Shown: piece after piece, positions 1 to 6,194 of the stretch
Layout: every line of letters begins with the position of its first letter
How positions within the stretch are numbered: the first letter of the stretch is position 1
Assembly (NCBI GenBank): GCA_041623895.1
Contig: JBFJVZ010000259.1
Span: 1-11,272, forward strand
Length of the DNA: 11,272 nucleotides
From: JBFJVZ01 sp041623895
GTDB lineage: Bacteria; Planctomycetota; Planctomycetia; Pirellulales; Pirellulaceae
Direction of reading: 5' to 3'
Notes under the pieces: model-generated
Database searches by the model: none
What the model was told of the DNA's origin: nothing
Seen by the model: only the letters and a program-made list of their open reading frames with translations
Translations under genes and position numbers: made by a program

Positions 1-132
1 CACTTCGGGATTACCCTGGTTGCCGTCGGTGTACGTATTCACCGGAAATTCTGCCGTCAGCGGCGTTCCCAGGTGATCGTGAAGCAGTCGGGGCCAGCCA
101 ATTGCTGGACGCCCGACAAGCCAGTTGGTCCG
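1..132 (-). pseudogene. 5'-less fragment of a surface repeat-type protein, runs off the left edge
   Basis: The minus strand is open for 44 codons from the window edge up to an in-frame TGA (complement of 133-135). The translation ends in GTPLTAEFPVNTYTDGNQ followed by GNPEV. The pattern 'G-x-P-L-x-x-E-F-x-VNTYT-x-x-x-Q-x-x-P-x-V' resembles, from memory, the repeat found in large extracellular proteins of Planctomycetota and some Proteobacteria, where it normally continues into an acidic D-x-D-G-D-F-V-V-x-W segment. Here that continuation would lie beyond base 1. There is no ATG or GTG with a ribosome binding site between the TGA and the recognisable part, so the gene is either truncated at its 5' end, frameshifted, or starts at an unusual codon. 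The call rests on one short motif and could be wrong. Confidence 0.4.
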
Positions 133-254
133 TCAGAATCTCGGCTTATCAGATCAAAAGGTGGCCTAGATCAGATCAATCAGGCCAGTTTGGGGCCATT
201 TCGCGGTCGATTTCATGACCAAATGCAACGGCCCGATTGCCGTAAGCCCAATAG

Positions 255-288
255 AAAAAGCCGCTTATGAAAATCACAAGCGGCTTTT
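255..288 (-). terminator. Intrinsic terminator of the tmRNA gene
   Basis: On the minus strand AAAAGCCGCTT pairs perfectly with AAGCGGCTTTT (11 bp) around an 11-nt loop, and the stem runs into a T tract. It begins 6 nt past the CCA end of the tmRNA, where a Rho-independent terminator is expected. Because the stem starts with an A run, it could also work for plus-strand transcription. Confidence 0.85.
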
Positions 289-293
289 CAAGA

Positions 294-668
<375 letters not shown>

Positions 669-697
669 GGAGCACAACTATCGTTGCCGTTGGTTAC

Positions 698-726
698 ACT
701 ATCGGCGCCCGATCGTAAAAAGTCAA
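698..726 (-). promoter_or_regulatory. Probable sigma70-type promoter of ssrA
   Basis: On the minus strand TTGACT (complement of 721-726) is followed after 17 nt by GATAGT (complement of 698-703). The first is a near-consensus -35 box and the second a moderate -10 box. An alternative -10, TAGTGT, sits two bases further on. Transcription would begin around 690, leaving a roughly 20-nt 5' leader removed by RNase P at the mature end at 668. The spacing fits, but this is inferred from sequence only. Confidence 0.5.
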
Positions 727-772
727 GGAAACGTCCAGCGAAGTTCGCAAAGGCGGGGCAGGAGCGAGGTCG

Positions 773-1576
773 ATGAGTCAAGACGGTGATGGGACGACTG
801 CAAATGAGCCATCACGGGACCGATTTCAGTTTACCTTGCTGTCCCTGGCCACGCTGGTCGCTACGGCCGCCCTCGTGTTTGCTGGCACGCACTCCTTTGG
901 GGCATTTGGCTTTGTCTTCGGCTGCCTGGTGTCCATGATCCCGCTGGGCCATGTTGTCCGCCGCCGGAATCTTCAAGCGGGTGGATTCGCCGGTGCACTG
1001 GTGTTGGTCATGTTGCTGTTAATAACGTGGATCAAATTCGGCAATCTGCAGGCGATGGACGTTTGGTACGTACGCGATGTGCAAATGCGATTTCAAATCG
1101 TCGAGGCTTGGCTCGACGGATTTCGGCAGCAGAATCAGGCCTATCCCGAAGAACTACTCGAATTGATTCCAAGCGGTGAGTACGCCTCGAATGAATTGAT
1201 GAGCGGTGCTGACGCCGAGAAGATGTTCGATTACCAACGCCGTGAAGAAGGCTATGACTTGGTCTACCTGGGCGATGACCGCCAACCCGGGGGTGAATAC
1301 CGCGACGCTGATGTTCCGTTGGAGCACATCGCGCTGATGATGACGTCTCGCATGCCTTTCGAGCGCTTTCTATTTGAGACCCCGGGCAGTTCCTCGTTGA
1401 CGGTAGTCGTGATCATTAGCATGGTAGTGACTGCGGTCGTTTCACGTGCGACAGCGGGGAAACCGGCAGGGGAATTCAGCTCGTACTTAGGTGCCGTGTT
1501 CTTCACCATTGCCTGCATGCTTGTCGGCGCGTTCATGGCCGGTATCCACATCGCCGCTTCTCAAAGCGGGCATTAG
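773..1576 (+). CDS. Polytopic membrane protein with pseudopilin-G-like loop
   Basis: The protein has 267 aa. Hydrophobic stretches at about residues 18-38, 43-62, 71-90, 208-225 and 237-260 suggest five membrane segments. The hydrophilic stretch between the third and fourth segments (about 95-205) contains a helix-like region with F-R-Q-Q-N-Q-A-Y-P (117-125), then Y-D-L-V-Y-L-G-D-D-R-Q-P-G-G-E at 161-175 followed by an acidic D-A-D (178-180). This order closely resembles the C-terminal domain of type II secretion major pseudopilins (GspG), where 'Y-D-L...G-A-D-G-x-x-G-G-E-G...D-I' forms a calcium site. The protein lacks a prepilin leader, so it is not itself a pilin; the loop may share the fold. 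The ATG at 773 has AGGAG at 760-764. It is the first gene of a tight four-gene plus-strand run, and the next ATG starts 1 nt after its stop. The function is unknown. Confidence 0.85.
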   Translation: MSQDGDGTTANEPSRDRFQFTLLSLATLVATAALVFAGTHSFGAFGFVFGCLVSMIPLGHVVRRRNLQAGGFAGALVLVMLLLITWIKFGNLQAMDVWYVRDVQMRFQIVEAWLDGFRQQNQAYPEELLELIPSGEYASNELMSGADAEKMFDYQRREEGYDLVYLGDDRQPGGEYRDADVPLEHIALMMTSRMPFERFLFETPGSSSLTVVVIISMVVTAVVSRATAGKPAGEFSSYLGAVFFTIACMLVGAFMAGIHIAASQSGH

Positions 1577-1577
1577 C

Positions 1578-2009
1578 ATGAAAGAGTTCGCGCAGCTTCG
1601 GGATCCGCTTTTCATTGCTTGTCTCATCATTTACTCTGCAAATCGGGCTGCCGAAGATTGCGGATACAGCCATTGGATTCTGCGCGGGTATTTGAACGAT
1701 TTGATCTGTGTCGGCTTTTGGGTTCCGATCGTAACGTTCATGCTGGGTTACGCGAGACTGCGTGACCCGCGCATTATCCCCCGGGATCACGAAATTGTGA
1801 TCGCCGTGATCGTTTGGGCGCTGATGTTTGAGTTCTGGCTACCGCAGACGACGACATTCGCGACGCTGATGGTTGCCGATCCCTGGGACGTCATCTGCTA
1901 CGCTGGCGGCGGTCTGGCAGCTGCGGTTTGGTGGCGATCATACTACCAAGACTCGGTCTGCAGCGCAGAACTCCAATTCACCAAAAAAGCCGGCACAAGC
2001 GGATCCTGA
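1578..2009 (+). CDS. Small conserved-looking integral membrane protein
   Basis: The protein has 143 aa with hydrophobic segments at about 11-22, 41-58, 72-90 and 102-119. Recognisable spots are W-I-L-R-G-Y-L-N-D-L (33-42), F-W-V-P (47-50), P-R-D-H-E-I (68-73), F-E-F-W-L-P (84-89) and D-P-W-D-V-I-C-Y (101-108). Polar and aromatic residues repeat at membrane borders. I cannot name a family with certainty; the 'F-E-x-x-L-P ... D-P-x-D-V-x-x-Y-x-x-G' layout looks like an uncharacterised small membrane family I associate with Planctomycetota and Bacteroidota. The frame is open further upstream to 1491, but that would overlap the previous gene by 86 nt. The ATG at 1578, 1 nt after that gene's stop, gives a natural N-terminus. 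There is no strong ribosome binding site, which suggests translational coupling. Confidence 0.8.
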   Translation: MKEFAQLRDPLFIACLIIYSANRAAEDCGYSHWILRGYLNDLICVGFWVPIVTFMLGYARLRDPRIIPRDHEIVIAVIVWALMFEFWLPQTTTFATLMVADPWDVICYAGGGLAAAVWWRSYYQDSVCSAELQFTKKAGTSGS

Positions 2010-2021
2010 ACAGGACTAAAT

Positions 2022-2783
2022 TTGACGGATTTAAGAATTATTTACGAAGACAATCACTTGCTTGTCGTCAACAAACCAGCCGGGATCGCCACGATGGGCT
2101 CCGAGTCGGGCGAAACGCTGCACAGCCTGGTAACCGCCTACGTCAAGCAAAAATACAACAAGCCGGGAAATGCTTATCTGGGTGTCGTCAGCCGGTTGGA
2201 CATGATGACCAGCGGCGTGATTGTGTTCGCCCGGACCAGCAAAGCAGCATCGCGACTGGTTCCGCAATTCGGTGCGACCGATCCAGGCAAGAAACAAGCC
2301 GCGAGCCCGGCAACCAAAATCTATATCGCGGCGATCGAAGGCAGGCTTGATGAGGCTCAGCAAACACTGGTCGATCAAGTCTACAAGGATGACAATGCTC
2401 ATCGGATGCGTGTTGCAGCGGCCAGCACCAGGGGAGCACAACGCGCTGAATTGCAATATGTCCGCTTGGCCGAAAGCGATGATTCCACGGTTGTGGCCGT
2501 CCGCTTGCTGAGCGGTCGCAAACATCAAATCCGGGTCCAGTTTGCCGAGCGCGGGCATCCCATCATCGGTGATCGAAAGTACGGCTGCAAACAACATTTT
2601 CCCGCCGGGATTACTTTGCATAGTTGGTGTTTGCAAATCACCCACCCCACTCGGCAGCAATTGTGCACGTGGTATGCTGAGTTACCCGCGTCGTGGAAGC
2701 GATTCAAGAAAGTTGTCCCATCAGAAGACAAGCTGATCGCCTTGGTGAATCAGGGATTTGGGCTGGACCTTTCCGGCCGGTAG
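2022..2783 (+). CDS. RluA-family RNA pseudouridine synthase
   Basis: This 253-aa cytoplasmic enzyme of the RluA family isomerises specific uridines in rRNA or tRNA to pseudouridine. The N-terminus opens directly into the catalytic domain (I-I-Y-E-D-N-H-L-L-V-V-N-K-P-A-G, 6-21), so there is no S4 domain, as in RluA/TruC-type members. The catalytic motif is S-R-L-D-M-M-T-S-G (57-65), with the catalytic aspartate at D60. The usual histidine of H-R-L-D is serine here. The conserved tyrosine is Y101 (K-I-Y-I-A-A-I-E-G), and L-L-S-G-R-K-H-Q-I-R (162-171) followed by G-H-P-I-I-G-D-R-K-Y-G (178-188) completes the fold. The start is TTG at 2022, with AGGA at 2012-2015 six bases upstream; no ATG fits. 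It begins 12 nt after the previous stop. The exact RNA target cannot be read from sequence. Confidence 0.93.
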   Translation: MTDLRIIYEDNHLLVVNKPAGIATMGSESGETLHSLVTAYVKQKYNKPGNAYLGVVSRLDMMTSGVIVFARTSKAASRLVPQFGATDPGKKQAASPATKIYIAAIEGRLDEAQQTLVDQVYKDDNAHRMRVAAASTRGAQRAELQYVRLAESDDSTVVAVRLLSGRKHQIRVQFAERGHPIIGDRKYGCKQHFPAGITLHSWCLQITHPTRQQLCTWYAELPASWKRFKKVVPSEDKLIALVNQGFGLDLSGR

Positions 2784-2792
2784 AGAAGCAAC

Positions 2793-3278
2793 GTGAGTAA
2801 GTCAAGTTCATCGCAGTCTTCTCTGTTTATCCCGACAAAGATTGTTTCGGGCGGCCAAACGGGTGTCGATCGTGCCGCGCTTGAGGTTGCCATTGCGCTG
2901 GGTATCCAGCACGGTGGTTGGTGTCCGGCTGGACGACTTGCGGAAGATGGCTCCGTTCCCAGCCGATATCAAATGATGGAAACGGAATCGGCGGAATACC
3001 CGGTGCGGACCGAGCAGAATGTTATCGCCAGCGATGCGACGCTGATCTTGTACGAAGGAAAACTAAAGGGCGGCACTCTGTTGACTCGGCGCGTTTGTCG
3101 GCGTTTGAGCAAAGCACATTTGTGTACGCGATTTGACGACCACACAGTCGAGGATGTGCGTCAGTGGTTACAAGAAACCAAGCCACAAACACTGAATATC
3201 GCCGGGCCACGAGAAAGTACTTCGCCCGGTATCTTCGATCGTTCGCTGCAATTTCTGCTGGCTGTCTTCGCCGGATAA
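2793..3278 (+). CDS. Putative molybdenum carrier / circularly permuted YpsA (SLOG superfamily) protein
   Basis: The 161-aa cytoplasmic protein matches the family annotated as 'putative molybdenum carrier', later grouped with circularly permuted YpsA proteins in the SLOG (LOG/DprA-like Rossmann) superfamily. Visible motifs are I-V-S-G-G-Q-T-G-V-D-R-A-A-L (17-30), the glycine-rich nucleotide-binding start; G-G-W-C-P-A-G-R-x-A-E-D-G (41-53); a central Y-P-V-R-T-x-x-N-V (69-77) then S-D-A-T-L-I-L (80-86); G-G-T (93-95); and a C-terminal N-I-A-G-P-R-E-S (135-142). The spacing and length (about 150-160 aa) are normal for the family. SLOG proteins are thought to bind nucleotides or nucleotide-derived ligands; the molybdenum role is historical and weakly supported. 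The start is GTG at 2793, 9 nt after the pseudouridine synthase stop. It is the last gene of the operon-like run; no clear terminator follows. Confidence 0.88.
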   Translation: MSKSSSSQSSLFIPTKIVSGGQTGVDRAALEVAIALGIQHGGWCPAGRLAEDGSVPSRYQMMETESAEYPVRTEQNVIASDATLILYEGKLKGGTLLTRRVCRRLSKAHLCTRFDDHTVEDVRQWLQETKPQTLNIAGPRESTSPGIFDRSLQFLLAVFAG

Positions 3279-3412
3279 GTGTGTAGCAGAATTGCCAGGA
3301 CAGGGAGAGCGGCCGGGCGGTTTGGTCTTGAGCGAGCGATGTAAACGGAATCGACGGCCAGAAATTTGGTTGAAAACAACGTTATTGCTTCAGTCAATCA
3401 GTGATTTGCCCA

Positions 3413-3466
3413 GTCGGCACAACCTGAACAGGCACCGACAATCGTGAACCTTTTCACGATCCGACA
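3413..3466. repeat. Cluster of nested palindromes (candidate operator or structured leader)
   Basis: A perfect inverted repeat ATCGTGAA-CCTT-TTCACGAT occupies 3441-3460 and is flanked on both sides by the direct repeat CCGACA (3435-3440 and 3461-3466). Just upstream, GTCGG (3413-3417) pairs with CCGAC (3435-3439) around a second palindrome, CCTGAACAGG (3423-3432). The cluster lies about 240 nt ahead of the secreted-protein start. There is no T tract, so it is not a typical terminator. A protein-binding site or RNA structure is possible. Confidence 0.55.
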
Positions 3467-3690
3467 GGCAAGCCCAGCAGGTAAAGTCGCCGATAGTTTC
3501 CCATGTTCCCGCAGGCGCCATCGCCACGACGCCATCGCACATCAAACTGCGAGTCGTCATCAACCGAGCAACATACGGCGCACTGCGGGCCCCCGCCGCA
3601 ACCACTTCGCAAGCTGACAATACATCAAAGCCAACACCATACCGCTACGGGTCCATCTCCGTATTACAGGATGATTCGTGATTGGCTTTC

Positions 3691-3696
3691 AGGAGG
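3691..3696 (+). promoter_or_regulatory. Strong Shine-Dalgarno that decides the start at 3707
   Basis: AGGAGG, a full consensus ribosome binding site, ends 10 nt before the ATG at 3707. The ATG opens a clear signal peptide. This is the strongest site in the window and argues against the longer frame beginning at 3503. Confidence 0.8.
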
Positions 3697-3706
3697 AAAC
3701 TCTAAG

Positions 3707-5197
3707 ATGACTCGACGACCGGTCCGATTTTTATTGTCTTGTTTTTTCGCTGCCGCATTCTCGGCAAATATTCTTACGACCGCCGACACGTTTGCTGACG
3801 ACACAGAATTGGATTCGATCGTCGCCCAGGAGTACGAAGCCGAACTATGCGGCTGGGGCACTCACGACTCGACCCCGCTTGATGTCACAGTCAAGGAAAA
3901 CCAATCATCGCCAACAGATTCAGAAGCCAAGACCTTCGATTCATCATTGGCGTCGATTGCCGCCGCGGCATACGCGAAGACCCGAGTATCAGTCAAGCAA
4001 ATCGTCGAACCATTTGCCGCGGTTGGTCCGAAAATCTCAGATTCAATCAAGCAAGTGAAAGCCTTTCAGCAGTGGTGTGTGTCCGCTGTCGAACGACAAG
4101 TTTCGACGCCTGCTGCTGACCCCGTCGTCGAGCCTGTCGTGATTGAGAATGATGTTCGGTCCTTATGGATCAGCCACGTGCCCATTGTCGATTTCGACGG
4201 TCCGAGTCTCGTGAATGTGTGGGCGGAACAACTCAATCTGGCCCGCAGCAGAGACACGCTTCTGATCGACAACACCCAAGACGATAACGATGCCAATCCG
4301 ATATTGGATCTTCGAGACGATCATTCTCTGCAAGCAGAAGTAGACGATGAGAAGATTCAGGCGGAGTTTTCGGAGATCGTCGTGGACCCGCTGGACGGGA
4401 TCGGAGCCGATGCCGCCTATGGGCCAAGCATTCTGGAGGAAATCCCCGCTGATGAGATTGGGGTTGCTAGCCAACAGGAGCAAAACTCCGGTGATTCGCC
4501 AAGCCTGGCAAGCAACGAATTGCCAGCTTCGCGGACGGTGGGTAGTTCGCCGATGATCTTTTTGATGGAGGAAGCGTACTCTCCTTATGATCTTGCGGTA
4601 CGTGATCTGTATGCAAGTGGTGTGCTGTCGATCGCCAAAAGGCCTTTTTGTATCCGAGCAAGGATGGACTTGCCGGAACATGATTTGGCGTTCGATCAAC
4701 CCGAGGAAACGACTGCGGTCAAGCGAGACGAAATTGAATCGCAAGTCGTCGACCAGGTTGAGCCTGAATTCGTGATGTCAGGATCAGCTGACTGTTTGCT
4801 TGATGATTGGGTTTGGAGAGCGACCTTAGCCCTGGAAGAGGGCGGGGCCGTTCGCAAGTGGGTTCGGCCGGAAGTTGTGGGGCGACAAGTTGCTGCTTTG
4901 GTGGCGAAGCACAACAGGATCGCGTTCGGGTTGGCCGATCGGCTGGCCAACGTTTGGCCGAAATCTGAGCAGCCGGAGGCGACCGCTGGAGCACTACTAC
5001 TGGCTCGGGCGGGGGCCGTTGAGGCGGGCGAAGATCGGCAAAACGCTGCCGCTCTCGACGCCGATGACACTCGGCAGCTGGCTCAAGCAGCAGCGACTCT
5101 CAAGGAATGGTTTTCCGCAGCCGCGACAATGAAAAGTCGCTGGCTTCCCAGGTTGGCCGAGGTCGTGCCAACCACGGGAAAAACCTCTCGGCGTTGA
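3707..5197 (+). CDS. Secreted acidic protein of unknown function
   Basis: The protein has 496 aa. The N-terminus has basic residues (R3, R4, R7), a hydrophobic core (F8-A20) and small residues around A20 and A30 before an acidic D-D-T-E-L-D, so a Sec signal peptide cut near A30 is likely. No transmembrane segment follows. The mature chain is rich in D and E, especially 178-260 (for example D-D-N-D, D-L-R-D-D, V-D-D-E, L-E-E-I-P-A-D-E). It has four cysteines (C48, C124, C315, C363), which could form disulphides. Clustered tryptophans (W368, W370, W385, W417, W468, W479) lie in a more helical C-terminal third that includes an alanine-rich stretch (427-475). I recognise no domain or catalytic motif. 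It is a single-gene unit: a gene-free leader lies upstream and a strong terminator follows 69 nt after the stop. A periplasmic or surface role is inferred only from the signal peptide. Confidence 0.8.
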   Translation: MTRRPVRFLLSCFFAAAFSANILTTADTFADDTELDSIVAQEYEAELCGWGTHDSTPLDVTVKENQSSPTDSEAKTFDSSLASIAAAAYAKTRVSVKQIVEPFAAVGPKISDSIKQVKAFQQWCVSAVERQVSTPAADPVVEPVVIENDVRSLWISHVPIVDFDGPSLVNVWAEQLNLARSRDTLLIDNTQDDNDANPILDLRDDHSLQAEVDDEKIQAEFSEIVVDPLDGIGADAAYGPSILEEIPADEIGVASQQEQNSGDSPSLASNELPASRTVGSSPMIFLMEEAYSPYDLAVRDLYASGVLSIAKRPFCIRARMDLPEHDLAFDQPEETTAVKRDEIESQVVDQVEPEFVMSGSADCLLDDWVWRATLALEEGGAVRKWVRPEVVGRQVAALVAKHNRIAFGLADRLANVWPKSEQPEATAGALLLARAGAVEAGEDRQNAAALDADDTRQLAQAAATLKEWFSAAATMKSRWLPRLAEVVPTTGKTSRR

Positions 5198-5265
5198 CCT
5201 GTCGTGACCGACCGCGACGAAATCCATGGCGCGCGTCCGGCAATTCCTTGATCGATTCGCTGCTG

Positions 5266-5320
5266 ATCCGCTCGTTCTCCTCAACCCCCTCCCTTGAGTG
5301 AGAACGAGCGGATTTTTATT
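5266..5320 (+). terminator. Strong intrinsic terminator of the secreted-protein gene
   Basis: ATCCGCTCGTTCTC (5266-5279) pairs perfectly with GAGAACGAGCGGAT (5300-5313). The stem extends through CTCAA (5280-5284) with TTGAG (5294-5298), past a single bulged T at 5299, around a C-rich loop. T5313-T5317 and a further A/T run follow. This gives about 19 bp of stem plus a U tract and separates the secreted-protein gene from the efflux operon. Confidence 0.9.
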
Positions 5321-5349
5321 ATGTTTTGGCGAAAAAACCGCTTTGCCGG

Positions 5350-5378
5350 TTGACAAATTGGCGAATGAAACAATCGTT
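5350..5378 (+). promoter_or_regulatory. Probable promoter of the tetR-RND operon
   Basis: TTGACA at 5350-5355 is a perfect -35 box. A 17-nt spacer leads to ATCGTT (5373-5378), a poor -10. Transcription would start near 5385, about 30 nt before the first start codon. A weak -10 would suit a promoter kept low or held by a repressor. It sits just after the upstream terminator and overlaps the tandem repressor-like boxes. Confidence 0.55.
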
Positions 5379-5393
5379 TTAAACAGACGTTTA
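5368..5393 (+). promoter_or_regulatory. Tandem AAACANNCGTTT boxes, candidate operator for the adjacent TetR regulator
   Basis: Two 13-bp units lie back to back: AAACAATCGTTTT (5368-5380) and AAACAGACGTTTA (5381-5393), identical at 10 of 13 positions. Each carries an inverted AAAC-N4-GTTT core. They cover the presumed -10 and start region, so binding would block transcription. TetR regulators commonly bind short palindromes in their own promoter. That this particular regulator binds here is inference. Confidence 0.55.
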
Positions 5394-5413
5394 ACTTTTC
5401 GCCCTCTCGATTT

Positions 5414-6193
5414 TTGCCTCCATTGTCCGAACTTTCCGCCAATCTTCGATCGGATCCGCGTGGGCGACTGCTCACCGCGGCCGGCCCCGTGTTCGCCGCC
5501 CGCGGTTTCGAGCGTGCCACGTTGCGCGAGATCTCCTCGGCGGCGAAGGTGAATGTGGCCGCGGTTGCCTATTATTTCGGCGACAAGATGGGCCTCTATC
5601 GCGAGGTGATTCAGCAGGTCCGCGAGACCCGCGACCGCCGCTTTCCGGTGCCCAACAATACTTCTGCGGATGAACCTCGGGTGGCACTTGCACGCCTTGT
5701 CCGCACCATGCTCTCGAGAATGCTTAATTGCGATGAACCGGGATGGGAAACTCAATTGTTGATGCGGGAAATGAATGATCCCACGCCGGTGTTTGCGGAG
5801 TTGGTGAACGAGTTTTTTCGACCATTATTTGATCATTTGGTGGGTACGATTCAGCGGTTGATCAGCGACAACAACCCGAACATCCAGATCCCAGCCGCGA
5901 CCTTGGAACAGCTTGCCTTGAGCGTCGTCGGTCAGTGCTTGTATTACCGCGTCGGTCGTGGCGTGGTGGACATTTTGATTCCCAAACAACGCCGCGAAAG
6001 CCATTTTGACATTGATTCGCTTAGTCTTCACATCACAGCGGTGATGATTACAGCAACCAGAGACGCAAATGTGCTGCGAGAAAAGCGGGAGCTTGATCTG
6101 CTGCTGCAGGAGACAGGCGTAACCAATCCATTGACGGAGTCGTCCGCAGCCAGCGGATCCCGCCAACTCACTTCTGAAAGCGAAAGAAACTGA
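5414..6193 (+). CDS. TetR-family transcriptional repressor, CecR/DUF1956-like
   Basis: This 259-aa regulator is the first gene of the efflux operon. Residues about 16-70 form the DNA-binding domain: a first helix with R-L-L-T-A-A-G-P-V-F-A-A-R-G-F (18-32), then T-L-R-E-I-S-S-A-A-K-V-N-V-A-A-V-A-Y-Y-F-G (36-56), the classic TetR helix-turn-helix ending in Y-Y-F, and K-M-G-L-Y (58-62). The ligand domain contains M-L-N-C-D-E-P-G-W-E-T-Q-L-L-M-R-E-M (103-120) and a late H-F-D-I-D-S-L-S-L-H-I (197-207), which match my memory of the C-terminal domain in CecR (YbiH)-type proteins that control drug exporters. The only usable starts are TTG codons at 5414 or 5423; the frame is closed by TGA at 5366-5368 and lacks an upstream ATG. 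No clear ribosome binding site is visible. The next gene starts 1 nt after its stop. Autoregulation is likely. Confidence 0.9.
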   Translation: MPPLSELSANLRSDPRGRLLTAAGPVFAARGFERATLREISSAAKVNVAAVAYYFGDKMGLYREVIQQVRETRDRRFPVPNNTSADEPRVALARLVRTMLSRMLNCDEPGWETQLLMREMNDPTPVFAELVNEFFRPLFDHLVGTIQRLISDNNPNIQIPAATLEQLALSVVGQCLYYRVGRGVVDILIPKQRRESHFDIDSLSLHITAVMITATRDANVLREKRELDLLLQETGVTNPLTESSAASGSRQLTSESERN

Positions 6194-6194
6194 A

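Larger units (their letters stand above)
3279..3706. other. Gene-free intergenic region / leader of the secreted-protein gene
   Basis: I see no convincing gene in these 428 nt. The plus-strand frame of the next gene is open back to 3503, but that extension is rich in H, S, P and R and sits ahead of a good ribosome binding site and signal peptide, so it is not counted as coding. A 76-codon minus-strand frame (3390-3620, TTG start) has tolerable codons but no ribosome binding site and no recognisable motif. The only clear structure is the palindrome cluster at 3413-3466. No confident promoter or terminator was found. Confidence 0.5.

Noticed and set aside
163..188. Short hairpin GGCCT...AGGCC
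   Set aside because: The stem is only 5 bp with a 14-nt loop and no proper T tract; too weak to call a terminator.
1491..1577. Upstream extension of the small membrane protein
   Set aside because: It would overlap the preceding gene by 86 nt in another frame, and the ATG at 1578 gives a cleaner N-terminus.
2031..2660. 209-codon minus-strand frame
   Set aside because: It is antisense to the pseudouridine synthase, whose motifs are unmistakable; the minus frame has no recognisable motif.
3390..3620. 76-codon cysteine-rich minus-strand frame with a TTG start
   Set aside because: There is no ribosome binding site or recognisable motif, and it covers the palindrome cluster; coding is possible but not supported.
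3503..3706. N-terminal extension of the secreted protein
   Set aside because: The extension has a non-protein-like composition, while the ATG at 3707 has AGGAGG and opens a signal peptide.
4163..4744. 193-codon minus-strand frame
   Set aside because: It is antisense to the secreted-protein gene and no motif was seen.
4997..5755. 252-codon minus-strand frame
   Set aside because: It runs through the strong plus-strand terminator, the promoter region and the TetR helix-turn-helix, so it is a shadow frame.
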